Shown: positions 1 through 5,315, numbered from the stretch's first letter. The stretch is 7,099 nucleotides of DNA from Candidatus Bathyarchaeota archaeon (GCA_026014515.1 JAOZIG010000190.1:1-7099); one strand, 5' to 3'. Translations and numbers: made by a program. Notes: generated by a model not told the origin, from the letters alone.

Positions 1-1
1 C

Positions 2-457
2 TTTGATGCACCATTAACCTTACCCCACAAGGGAGTAATACTTCTTGTAAGAGAACTTGAGAAGGTTCTTGGGAAAGAACAAGCCCACAAACGTGTAGCA
101 GAGATATTCCAAAACGAGTATGTGCGAAACATTAAGGCGAATGCCAAGAAAAACCCGGTACACAGTTTTCAGGAATGGATTCAACGCCACAACGATGGTA
201 CAAGTATGTGGGTACATGCAAACATAGACGAGCCAGAGATACTCACAGAGAATACGCGGAGCTGTAACACTGTTGGTTGTTTATGGGCTGATACTTGGAA
301 CGAATGGGGTGCCGGAGACATCGGGTATTTGGTGGGGTGTGCCGCTGATTTCGCCAACGTAAAAGCACAGCACCCGAATCTGCGCCTGGAGAGAACAACG
401 ACCCTCATGGAAGGAGCAGATCGTTGTGACTTTAAGTTCATCTGGGAAGAAAAATAG
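2..457 (+). CDS. ATC hydrolase-like protein, 5'-truncated by window edge
   Basis: The reading frame is open from base 2 to the TAG at 455-457, so the visible 151 residues are the C-terminal part of a longer protein; the GTG at 122 is internal, not the start. The C-terminal half fits the L-2-amino-thiazoline-4-carboxylic acid hydrolase family: a cysteine in a TVGCLWAD segment, then WNEWGAGDIGYLVGCAADF with the family-type Cys-x2-Asp, HPNLRLERT, and a closing GADRCDFKF. The characterised bacterial member opens the thiazoline ring of ATC on the route to L-cysteine; most archaeal relatives have no tested substrate, so the family call is firmer than the reaction. No signal peptide or membrane segment is visible. 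Two further family members follow on the same strand. A T-run just after the stop suggests it is transcribed separately from the next gene. Confidence 0.82.
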   Translation, partial: FDAPLTLPHKGVILLVRELEKVLGKEQAHKRVAEIFQNEYVRNIKANAKKNPVHSFQEWIQRHNDGTSMWVHANIDEPEILTENTRSCNTVGCLWADTWNEWGAGDIGYLVGCAADFANVKAQHPNLRLERTTTLMEGADRCDFKFIWEEK

Positions 458-478
458 AATATTAAAGGCAAGCTCTCC

Positions 479-485
479 TTTTTTT
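479..485 (+). terminator. T-run terminator after first ATC hydrolase-like gene
   Basis: Seven T residues follow CTCTCC, 22 bases after the stop codon of the first gene. Archaeal transcription commonly ends at such T-runs without a hairpin. The promoter of the next gene begins immediately after it. Confidence 0.45.
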
Positions 486-486
486 C

Positions 487-500
487 AATAATTTTATCAT
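487..500 (+). promoter_or_regulatory. TATA-like promoter of second ATC hydrolase-like gene
   Basis: The sequence AATAATTTTATCAT lies with its TTTTATC core about 25-30 bp before the ATG at 522, the spacing expected for an archaeal TATA box driving a leaderless message. It matches the better-conserved CGATGATTTTATCAT elements at 5590-5604 and 6123-6137 at most positions. No Shine-Dalgarno sequence precedes the ATG. Confidence 0.5.
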
Positions 501-521
501 TGCTTAACACATTATGCAACC

Positions 522-974
522 ATGGATCTTGATGAACGTTATATCGCATCCAGCAACGTGTGGAGAAGATACGGGATCTTATTCAAGGTGCTAATGGATA
601 AATATGGCTTTGAAGAGGCGCTGAATCACCACCTTGAGGCAAGACTCATTGTTAGCGCGAAATCGATGAGGGTTCTGCAGGAAAAACATGATACTTTGAC
701 TCAGGAAGAGTACTTTGAGGCTCTTCAAAACAACTTCCATGGAGCTGGATATGATGCGATGGTGGAGACAACAGAGGAGGCATACAAGGTTACTGTGAAA
801 CGGTGCCCCTTCTATAACGGGTTATCAATGGCAGGTATCGAGCATGAGACCATCCTGCGCATATGTGAAAACTCGTATGCCCAGCGAGCCAAGAACTATT
901 CATCACTGTTCATGGGGTTAATCAAGCAACGTGACGCAGCGGAGGGAGTTTGTGTTGAAGGATTCAGGCTTTGA
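522..974 (+). CDS. Diverged ATC hydrolase-like protein
   Basis: A 150-residue protein, probably cytoplasmic, with no signal or membrane segment. The N-terminal half is helical and charged. The C-terminal half keeps the family layout: VKRCPF near residue 93-98, then GLSMAGIE, an ICENSY segment where other members have the second cysteine, and a final GVCVEGF matching the closing G-x-C-x-F. It lacks the typical Cys-x2-Asp of the first gene (C-E-N here), so it may be an inactive or specialised partner. Its end overlaps the next gene by 23 bases, which implies joint translation and possibly a mixed complex. The start at 522 is chosen because the TATA-like box lies about 27 bp upstream. It could instead belong to a related family with the same fold. 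Confidence 0.66.
   Translation: MDLDERYIASSNVWRRYGILFKVLMDKYGFEEALNHHLEARLIVSAKSMRVLQEKHDTLTQEEYFEALQNNFHGAGYDAMVETTEEAYKVTVKRCPFYNGLSMAGIEHETILRICENSYAQRAKNYSSLFMGLIKQRDAAEGVCVEGFRL
941..946 (+). promoter_or_regulatory. Ribosome binding site inside preceding gene
   Basis: GGAGGG lies within the end of the second gene, 5 bases before GTG 952 and 8 before TTG 955. It argues for a start at 952 (or 955) rather than the upstream in-frame GTG at 931, and for re-initiation by ribosomes finishing the preceding gene. Confidence 0.6.
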
Positions 975-1464
975 ATATGAACAGGTCAGAAAATGGATAC
1001 AGGAAAAAGAATACGGTAGAGCCACTGGCATCTACTATATGGCTCAGGGAATCCTACAGGAGCTAGGGGAAGAACAAGGAACCAAACTCATACTTCAACA
1101 GATAAGAAAGATGGGTAACCAGATGGGGGCATCAATAAGAAAGAGACTGGAGGAACAGGGGCTCGATAACAGCTTGGAGAACCGGGTCAAGGTGATAGAG
1201 TCCAGTGATAACTCAACAAACATAGCCTGGGATCAAGTCTCATTGGATGTCATGGAGGATGAGTTTGTTGTCAAGTTTTCTTATTGTCCTATTGCTGCTG
1301 GGTTCAAACAACATGGAGAAGACGGAGTAAAGATCGGGGAACTATTCTGCTCCAACATCGATGACGCGGTCAGCCAAGGGTACAACCCAAAACTATCCTG
1401 TGTGAGAGAATCCAGCCTCAACCGGGATGGAGTATGTACACTGCATTTCAAGATGTGCAAATAA
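952..1464 (+). CDS. ATC hydrolase-like protein, third paralogue
   Basis: A 170-residue protein starting at GTG 952, the codon best placed behind the GGAGGG at 941-946. The N-terminal two thirds contain helices rich in Lys, Glu and Gln. The C-terminal third carries the family signature: FSYCPIAAGF, then GVKIGELFCSNIDDAV with Cys-x2-Ile-Asp close to the usual Cys-x2-Asp, GYNPKLSCVRESSL, and DGVCTLHF. Its cysteine pattern is more complete than in the gene it overlaps, so it is the better candidate for an active subunit. Related enzymes hydrolyse 2-amino-thiazoline-4-carboxylate; the substrate here is unknown. The stop lies 41 bp from the end of a convergent minus-strand gene, and no clear plus-strand T-run follows. 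Confidence 0.78.
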   Translation: MLKDSGFEYEQVRKWIQEKEYGRATGIYYMAQGILQELGEEQGTKLILQQIRKMGNQMGASIRKRLEEQGLDNSLENRVKVIESSDNSTNIAWDQVSLDVMEDEFVVKFSYCPIAAGFKQHGEDGVKIGELFCSNIDDAVSQGYNPKLSCVRESSLNRDGVCTLHFKMCK

Positions 1465-1485
1465 CTCAACTAATGTGGATGAATG

Positions 1486-1495
1486 AAAAAAGGGG
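1486..1495 (-). terminator. T-run terminator of minus-strand gene 1506-1769
   Basis: Read on the minus strand this is CCCC followed by six T, 10 bases after the stop. The next two minus-strand genes end with nearly the same C-rich then T-run pattern, which supports three independent transcripts. Confidence 0.5.
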
Positions 1496-1505
1496 AATTA
1501 GGGAT

Positions 1506-1769
1506 TTAACTGTAGAACTCGTAGATTACGTGGGTCAAAACCCCGTAGTCGCGGTTATACTCCTTGCTCCAGTGTTCATTAAACTCCATGACTTTCGAAA
1601 TATCATCTATCTCCGTAAAGACGGTAAAGTGATATTTTTTGTTCCATGGAGACATTCGACCAAGAACCTTTACACCGGCTAGTTTTTTATCGATCTTTTT
1701 CCAAAGGTCATCGAACTCTTTGAGTTGCTTGTCAGTTCCACCCCAGTCAAAATGCATTAGCCACATCAT
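1506..1769 (-). CDS. Small DUF3303-like / dimeric alpha-beta barrel protein
   Basis: An 87-residue soluble protein. The layout suits one ferredoxin-like domain: a first strand (MMWLMHFDW), a charged helix (residues 13-30), a strand around VKVLGRMSP, a strand YHFTVFTEID (46-55), a second helix with the EFNEHW segment (62-67), and a last strand THVIYEFY. Proteins of this kind usually dimerise through their sheets; known relatives range from monooxygenases to uncharacterised DUF3303 proteins, and no catalytic residue is obvious. The start is the first of two adjacent ATGs, behind a weak GAGTGA. Two other proteins of similar size and style follow upstream on the same strand with matching promoters. 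It does not look secreted. Function unknown. Confidence 0.66.
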   Translation of the reverse strand: MMWLMHFDWGGTDKQLKEFDDLWKKIDKKLAGVKVLGRMSPWNKKYHFTVFTEIDDISKVMEFNEHWSKEYNRDYGVLTHVIYEFYS

Positions 1770-1843
1770 TTTCTTTTCACTCAGTTGATCCCATTATTCA
1801 TCTTTCAATGAACATAGAATCTAAGAAATTTTGTTTTAAATAA

Positions 1844-1896
1844 CTTATATAATAATAACTTGGAATCGATTCAAACAAATACAAACGATTCTAAAC
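1844..1896 (-). promoter_or_regulatory. Promoter and paired GATTC repeats for gene 1506-1769
   Basis: A good TATA box (TATTATATAAG on the minus strand, 1844-1855) lies about 80 bp before the start codon. Upstream of it are two direct repeats, GATTCAAAC at 1868-1876 and GATTCTAAAC at 1887-1896, 19 bp apart and so on one face of the helix. The same arrangement precedes gene 2401-2682 and, more weakly, gene 1928-2227. The repeats sit where an archaeal activator would bind. Confidence 0.55.
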
Positions 1897-1904
1897 AATT
1901 TAAT

Positions 1905-1918
1905 AAAAAAATGGTGGG
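1905..1918 (-). terminator. T-run terminator of gene 1928-2227
   Basis: On the minus strand CCCACCA is followed by seven T, beginning ten bases after the stop codon, in the same C-rich plus T-run style as the neighbouring minus-strand genes. Confidence 0.5.
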
Positions 1919-1927
1919 TTATTGATG

Positions 1928-2227
1928 CTACGTGTTCCATTTTTGCCAAGCTTTCCACATGGGCGAGCCTTCTTTTGCCTCAAAGTAAACTTCGAGTCGC
2001 CACTCCTCCACAGGTGCCCATATCGTAACTAGGTTAGCAAGCTGTTCTTCGTTTCCCTCAACGAGTCTGAAACCGACCCCTCTGCCCACATGTATTCCAT
2101 CACTCATCTTGGGAAAGTCCTTAGGGTTTTCCTTTAGTGCTTTCTGGAATCTTTGACTGACCTTATTGTACTCGCTGTCTTTGACATAAGGGTCACCGAT
2201 CCATTTCCAGTGCCAGATGCATTTCAT
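1928..2227 (-). CDS. Small DUF3303-like protein
   Basis: A 99-residue, tryptophan-rich soluble protein. It opens with a short strand (KCIWHWKW), has a helix around EYNKVSQRFQKALKE (residues 19-33), then GIHVGRGVGFRLVEGN, a helix EEQLANLVTIWAP, and a closing strand WRLEVYFEA. This is the order expected of DUF3303-type ferredoxin-like domains, in which the segment after the GVGF-type strand usually reads as here with an acidic turn and a helix. The start has a good ribosome binding site, AGGTGA, 5-6 bases upstream. Its leader shows 31 of 42 ungapped matches to that of gene 1506-1769, pointing to duplication of a whole gene-plus-promoter unit. Substrate and partner unknown. Confidence 0.7.
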   Translation of the reverse strand: MKCIWHWKWIGDPYVKDSEYNKVSQRFQKALKENPKDFPKMSDGIHVGRGVGFRLVEGNEEQLANLVTIWAPVEEWRLEVYFEAKEGSPMWKAWQKWNT

Positions 2228-2240
2228 CTATTTCACCTAA

Positions 2241-2279
2241 TGGGTTCTATCATTCACATTTCATTGAATCTAGAACCCA
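2241..2279 (-). repeat. 9-bp inverted repeat in 5' leader of gene 1928-2227
   Basis: TGGGTTCTA at 2241-2249 and TAGAACCCA at 2271-2279 are perfect inverted repeats with a 21-base spacer. The outer arm falls about where transcription should begin (TATA centre near 2304), so the message would start with a hairpin that ends two bases before the AGGTGA ribosome binding site. It could act as an RNA hairpin or as an operator over the start site. Confidence 0.5.
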
Positions 2280-2300
2280 AGAAACTCATTCAATAGAGAC

Positions 2301-2330
2301 TATTTAACGATATTTTGTAATCGATTAAAA
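2301..2330 (-). promoter_or_regulatory. Promoter of gene 1928-2227 with single GATT element
   Basis: An AT-rich TATA candidate (GTTAAATA on the minus strand, 2301-2308) lies about 77 bp before the start. The plus-strand sequence GATTAAAA at 2323-2330 sits 19 bp from its centre, the same spacing as the GATTC repeat of the other two genes. A second repeat would be expected near 2343, where only a poor GTTCTCACTC match is seen. Confidence 0.35.
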
Positions 2331-2383
2331 TTTTTACACACTGTTCTCACTCAAATCTCTATCAATGTGTTGGGTTTTTTAAT

Positions 2384-2394
2384 AAAAAATGGGG
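2384..2394 (-). terminator. T-run terminator of gene 2401-2682
   Basis: On the minus strand CCCCA is followed by six T, six bases after the stop codon. A further T-run on the opposite strand at 2375-2380 makes the site AT-symmetric. Confidence 0.5.
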
Positions 2395-2400
2395 TTGGAT

Positions 2401-2682
2401 CTATGCTTTGATCCATGGTGGCTTGAATAATGAGATGGTTCTACTCCGATCCAGTGGGCACTTGGTCATCGCCTCTGAGCCAATATAACCTTCAAAGTCT
2501 GCAAACGAGCCCTCAAGGATGAAACAGTTTCCTTCTTTCACTCCAAAAGGACCGAATGGGCCTATCATCTTCAGGTTATTTTTTTTCAGGGCTTCCTTGA
2601 ACTCCTTCCAAGCCTTGCTGGGATCAGTGTCTGCCATCTCTGCTTTCGTTTCTCCAAAAATGATGTAGTGTGTAAATGGCAT
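2401..2682 (-). CDS. Small ferredoxin-like (DUF3303/YCII-like) protein
   Basis: A 93-residue soluble protein. The order is strand (THYIIFGE), helix (DPSKAWKEFKEALKKN, residues 20-35), a glycine and phenylalanine-rich turn (IGPFGPFGVKEG, 40-51), strand (CFILEGS), short helix (ADFEGYIGSEAM) and closing strand (RTISLFKPPW). This suits a dimeric alpha-beta barrel protein, distantly like YCII or DUF3303 domains, but no active-site residue can be named. ATG 2682 is preferred over the in-frame GTG at 2703 because GAGGT lies 7 bases before it. It is the third of three small minus-strand genes with matching promoter layout, though its protein resembles the other two only in general plan. Confidence 0.68.
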   Translation of the reverse strand: MPFTHYIIFGETKAEMADTDPSKAWKEFKEALKKNNLKMIGPFGPFGVKEGNCFILEGSFADFEGYIGSEAMTKCPLDRSRTISLFKPPWIKA

Positions 2683-2694
2683 CTTTTTTACCTC

Positions 2695-2711
2695 GCTCCT
2701 CACAGGGGAGC
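2695..2711 (-). repeat. 5-bp hairpin at predicted 5' end of gene 2401-2682 message
   Basis: GCTCC and GGAGC flank a 7-base loop. The outer arm coincides with the expected transcription start about 26 bp from the TATA centre near 2737, and the hairpin ends just before the GAGGT ribosome binding site. This parallels the leader hairpin of gene 1928-2227. Confidence 0.35.
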
Positions 2712-2730
2712 GTATGGAAGTTTCAAAAAT

Positions 2731-2784
2731 GTGTATATAATCCTAATTTGCAAAGGATTCAAACATTTAGAAACAGATTCAATC
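2731..2784 (-). promoter_or_regulatory. Promoter and paired GATTC repeats for gene 2401-2682
   Basis: A TATA box (ATTATATA on the minus strand, 2734-2741) is followed upstream by GATTCAAAC at 2756-2764 and GATTCAATC at 2776-2784, spaced 20 bp. The first repeat is identical to the one at 1868-1876 and lies at the same 19-bp distance from its TATA centre, which suggests a shared regulator. Confidence 0.55.
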
Positions 2785-2838
2785 AAACCCACCATGTGTA
2801 TCCGAGATTTGAATAGGCATAATATCCCATGGGGTGGC

Positions 2839-3729
2839 TTAGAGGACGTTTGGTAGAAACTCTCTGAGAGTTGCAGGGCTCCAAAAAGAGCTCATTTTTA
2901 CCATATGCTCTGCGGCGCTTGTATATTCCTCGTTCTTATAATGAGCTAGGCTCTGCTTCAACTCCTCACCAGCCTGTTGAAGTAACTCAACTGTCTCCTT
3001 GGTTTTCATCGAGTTATGACTGATGGCATAAGCAATCAGTGATTCCTCGTACTGCATTGTACCATTTGTCATATCCATGAGGGAGGACTCAAGACGACTC
3101 CATTGTCCCTCATAAGAAAACATGTACCTCTCAACTGGGGTAACGCGTCTTCGTTCCCTTGAATCAGCCAATGCTTCCTCTGCTATCTTTTTCCCAAGTT
3201 CCTCTGCGTGACCTATGGCTTCATCATAGGATACCATGTGGACAGGTAATCCGCCTACGACTCTGAGATTAAATGTGATAGCCCAGCGTGTAATATCGAT
3301 TTGAGCTGTCCTTATTCCACCGTTATTGGCGGCTTGGGATATTGATGCAAAGGGCATCCCATTCAGTTTTCCGCTCCACATGAATGGATAGAATCGTTCA
3401 AAAAATAGGTGTAAACCTGCTGGTGGTCTTCCATAATAGACTGGATGGGCTATGAATAATGCGTTGGCGTTGCATATTTTCTTGAATAGTTCGCCTTTGC
3501 CATTCTTCCCCATAGAGTCGTTTAGAATGCAGCTGTTTTTGTTCTTTACACAGTTCCAACAGGATATGCATGGGCTTATGGGGAAATAGTCATTGAGATG
3601 GATTAGATCAATCTCTACTTTATTCACTGATTTTATTCCCTTTATCGCTCCGTCAAGTAGTTTCGCTGTGTAGCCGTTTTTCCTTGGACTCGCTTGAACA
3701 CATAAGACCTTAGCCATCTCTTCCACCAT
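2839..3729 (-). CDS. Iron-sulfur flavoprotein, NADPH-dependent FMN reductase family
   Basis: A 296-residue cytoplasmic flavodoxin-fold protein. Residues 6-25 (AKVLCVQASPRKNGYTAKLL) form the first strand and the FMN phosphate loop. A compact cluster motif, Cys54-x2-Cys57-x2-Cys60-x6-Cys67, matches the 4Fe-4S site of archaeal iron-sulfur flavoproteins. HPVYYGRPPAGLHLFFERF (95-113) is the usual flavin-contact segment. Such proteins transfer electrons between ferredoxin-like donors and FMN, often in oxygen or radical defence. Residues from about 195 to 296 form a helical tail beyond the usual family length, with no recognised domain. A TATA-like GATTTATC about 25 bp upstream favours a leaderless start at 3729; ATG 3717, giving MAKVLCVQ, is a possible alternative. 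It is divergent from the methyltransferase gene. Confidence 0.85.
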   Translation of the reverse strand: MVEEMAKVLCVQASPRKNGYTAKLLDGAIKGIKSVNKVEIDLIHLNDYFPISPCISCWNCVKNKNSCILNDSMGKNGKGELFKKICNANALFIAHPVYYGRPPAGLHLFFERFYPFMWSGKLNGMPFASISQAANNGGIRTAQIDITRWAITFNLRVVGGLPVHMVSYDEAIGHAEELGKKIAEEALADSRERRRVTPVERYMFSYEGQWSRLESSLMDMTNGTMQYEESLIAYAISHNSMKTKETVELLQQAGEELKQSLAHYKNEEYTSAAEHMVKMSSFWSPATLREFLPNVL

Positions 3730-3748
3730 CCTGATATCAGTTGGTTTA

Positions 3749-3757
3749 TGGATAAAT
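3749..3757 (-). promoter_or_regulatory. TATA-like promoter of iron-sulfur flavoprotein gene
   Basis: On the minus strand GATTTATCC is centred about 25 bp before the ATG at 3729, consistent with a leaderless message. It resembles the TTTTATC boxes of the plus-strand genes. Confidence 0.45.
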
Positions 3758-3790
3758 CACGTTTTCTGCTCTTTTTTGCCACTTCAATAG

Positions 3791-3799
3791 CTTTATACC
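3791..3799 (+). promoter_or_regulatory. TATA box of methyltransferase gene
   Basis: CTTTATACC is centred about 29 bp before the ATG at 3824, with no ribosome binding site between, again implying leaderless transcription. Confidence 0.5.
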
Positions 3800-3823
3800 A
3801 AAGTCAATCTTCAAAACTATGCC

Positions 3824-4435
3824 ATGAAAACCATCTACCCGGCTCCACTGTACCAGCTTCTACATTATACTCAGAACCTTGAGGAGAAAACAGTACTAGA
3901 TTGTGGTGCTGGAGGACCAAACCCGCCCCTTGCATTGTTCCATGAGTATGGATTCAAAACAACTGGTATCGATATATCCGCGGGTCAAGTAGAGGCATCA
4001 AGAGAGTACGAGACAAAACACAATGTTGATCTAAACATTATAGAGGGAAACATGCTGGACCTAGAGTTCCCAGACGAGTCCTTCTCCTGTGTGTACTCCT
4101 ATAATAGCAGCGTACATCTCTCAAAGAAGGATACTAGACGGGCTGTAGATGAGATGCTCAGGGTTCTCAAACCCGGTGGCATAATGTACATTAACTTCAT
4201 CTGGGAGCCAGCTAAACAGATGTATCTTGGTGAAGAGAGAGCCCCCGGTGAGTGCTGGATGATGGGACGAGACGGGGAGATGGTGCTTCACACATTGTTC
4301 AGCGAGGAGGAAACAGACACCATCATGAAGGATCAAGAGATTCTCCTCAAGAATAAACAGGAAATCACCATAAAGTACGGTGATGAGCTTTTCGATGACG
4401 CGTATATCCATTACTACATCAAGAAAAATAGGTAA
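3824..4435 (+). CDS. Class I SAM-dependent methyltransferase
   Basis: A 203-residue soluble Rossmann-fold methyltransferase. Motif I is VLDCGAGGP (residues 24-32), followed by the ribose-binding acidic residue in TTGIDIS (Asp50), motif II around EGNMLDLEFPDESF (74-87), a VYSYNSSVHLSKKD segment (90-103), and MLRVLKPGGIMYINF (111-125), which is typical of UbiE/Methyltransf_11-type small-molecule enzymes. The C-terminal third (EPAKQMYLGEERAPGECW onward) probably forms the substrate lid and is not diagnostic. The N-terminus is unusually short before motif I. The methyl acceptor cannot be inferred from the neighbours: the flavoprotein is divergent and RNase PH has its own start region. Confidence 0.85.
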   Translation: MKTIYPAPLYQLLHYTQNLEEKTVLDCGAGGPNPPLALFHEYGFKTTGIDISAGQVEASREYETKHNVDLNIIEGNMLDLEFPDESFSCVYSYNSSVHLSKKDTRRAVDEMLRVLKPGGIMYINFIWEPAKQMYLGEERAPGECWMMGRDGEMVLHTLFSEEETDTIMKDQEILLKNKQEITIKYGDELFDDAYIHYYIKKNR

Positions 4436-4442
4436 CATAGAT

Positions 4443-4465
4443 CTGAGGATGAGGTTCAAACCCAT
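4443..4465 (-). repeat. Degenerate tRNA T-arm-like repeat (copy of 6814-6836)
   Basis: On the minus strand this reads ATGGG, a 7-base loop TTTGAAC, then CTCATCC. The 5-bp stem (one G-T pair) equals that of the element at 6820-6836, and the flanking TTTC and CATCC are shared as well. The loop lacks the canonical TTC start and no acceptor strand follows, so it is not a tRNA. It lies just after the methyltransferase stop codon. Confidence 0.4.
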
Positions 4466-4546
4466 AGAAAAGATTCATCGATTTTCTCCCATAAACTCAC
4501 GCTTGTATCCTCAACAATTAACTATGACCTACCCGGGTTATTACCT

Positions 4547-5260
4547 ATGACTCAACGCGCAAACGACGAACTCCGCAACCTAACCTTTGAACTCGGCTTC
4601 CAGAAACACCCAAAAGGCTCCGTACTCATCGGATTCGGCAACACCCGAGTATTATGCAGCGCATCCGTTCAACCCGGAGCACCACGATGGAAAGAAGCAC
4701 AAGACCTTCCCGGCGGATGGGTAACCAGCGAATACAATATGCTTCCCGGCTCAACAGATACCAGAAAGTCCCGCCCATCTGGTGGCAGGGTTGACTCACG
4801 TAGCGTTGAGATTCAGCGTTTGATTGGTCGTAGCCTGCGCAGTGTTGTTGATATGGATGCCATTGGTCCCAACTCGATTTATGTGGACTGTGATGTTATT
4901 GACGCTGATGGTGGAACCCGCTGCGCCAGCATAACAGGCGGCGCGGTAGCCCTCTATGAGGCATTAAAGGCGCTGAAAGAAGAAGGCATGATTGAAACCA
5001 TTCCCATGAGTGAGATGGTTGCTGCTGTTAGTGTTGGTATCAAGGACGGTGAGATATTTCTGGACTTGGACTATGCGCTTGACTCAACAACCGATGTGGA
5101 TATGAACATAGTAATGACTGAGAGCGGCAAACTCGTGGAAGTACAGGGCACCGCAGAAGAACAAGCCTTCACCCGCGACCAATTGAATGAGATGCTTGAC
5201 TTGGCTGAGAAAGGCATCAAAGAGATTATCGCGGCTCAGAAAAAGGCACTGGGAATCTAA
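4547..5260 (+). CDS. rph: Ribonuclease PH, bacterial type
   Basis: A 237-residue protein, full length for bacterial RNase PH (about 238). It is recognisable throughout: NDELRNLTFELGF, HPKGSVLIGFGNTRVLCSASV, the DGGTRCASITGGA phosphate-site segment (Thr124, Arg125), Arg85 and IQRLIGRSLR (89-98), and the metal-binding aspartates in ALDSTTDVDMN (Asp179, Asp185). The family removes 3' nucleotides from tRNA precursors using phosphate and works as a hexamer. Archaea normally use the related Rrp41/Rrp42 exosome subunits; this sequence is much closer to the bacterial enzyme, so a bacterial origin is inferred. An AATTAA 26-31 bp upstream could be its TATA box, giving a leaderless start. Third-base use changes abruptly within the gene (see findings). 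Confidence 0.93.
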   Translation: MTQRANDELRNLTFELGFQKHPKGSVLIGFGNTRVLCSASVQPGAPRWKEAQDLPGGWVTSEYNMLPGSTDTRKSRPSGGRVDSRSVEIQRLIGRSLRSVVDMDAIGPNSIYVDCDVIDADGGTRCASITGGAVALYEALKALKEEGMIETIPMSEMVAAVSVGIKDGEIFLDLDYALDSTTDVDMNIVMTESGKLVEVQGTAEEQAFTRDQLNEMLDLAEKGIKEIIAAQKKALGI

Positions 5261-5280
5261 TACGCGCCCTTTAGCGAACC

Positions 5281-5291
5281 ATTATTATCAT
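5281..5291 (+). promoter_or_regulatory. TATA-like element before zinc-ribbon gene
   Basis: ATTATTATCAT, close to the TTTTATCAT boxes elsewhere in the window, lies about 30 bp before the ATG at 5316. If used, transcription would begin within or at the edge of the adjacent palindrome. Confidence 0.35.
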
Positions 5292-5296
5292 CCTAT

Positions 5297-5311
5297 CCTC
5301 CATTATGGAGG
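5297..5311 (+). repeat. Perfect palindrome containing the ribosome binding site
   Basis: CCTCCAT-T-ATGGAGG is a perfect 7+1+7 palindrome. Its right arm contains GGAGG, the ribosome binding site of the gene at 5316, four bases before its ATG. As RNA, CCTCC can pair with GGAGG across an ATTAT loop and hide the site. As DNA, it is a fitting operator. Confidence 0.6.
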
Positions 5312-5315
5312 CATA

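Noticed and set aside
181..549. Minus-strand frame opposite the first ATC hydrolase-like gene
   Set aside because: The plus strand carries the family signature. This frame has no ribosome binding site and low-complexity composition.
4121..4465. Minus-strand frame opposite the methyltransferase
   Set aside because: It is antisense to a well-conserved methyltransferase and shows no motif of its own.
4441..4470. C/D box guide RNA suggested by CTGA and GGATGA at 4443-4451
   Set aside because: The boxes are in D'-then-C' order with no outer C and D boxes at suitable distance, so a complete guide RNA cannot be drawn.
4524..4550. Eight-codon upstream ORF whose TGA overlaps the ATG of RNase PH
   Set aside because: The overlap looks like coupling, but an AATTAA box at 4516-4521 would place the transcription start near 4547, so this ORF would lie in the promoter and not be transcribed.
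5187..5315. Upstream extension of the zinc-ribbon frame into the end of RNase PH
   Set aside because: The extra residues are the RNase PH coding sequence read in another frame; GGAGG and the ATG at 5316 give a clear start.
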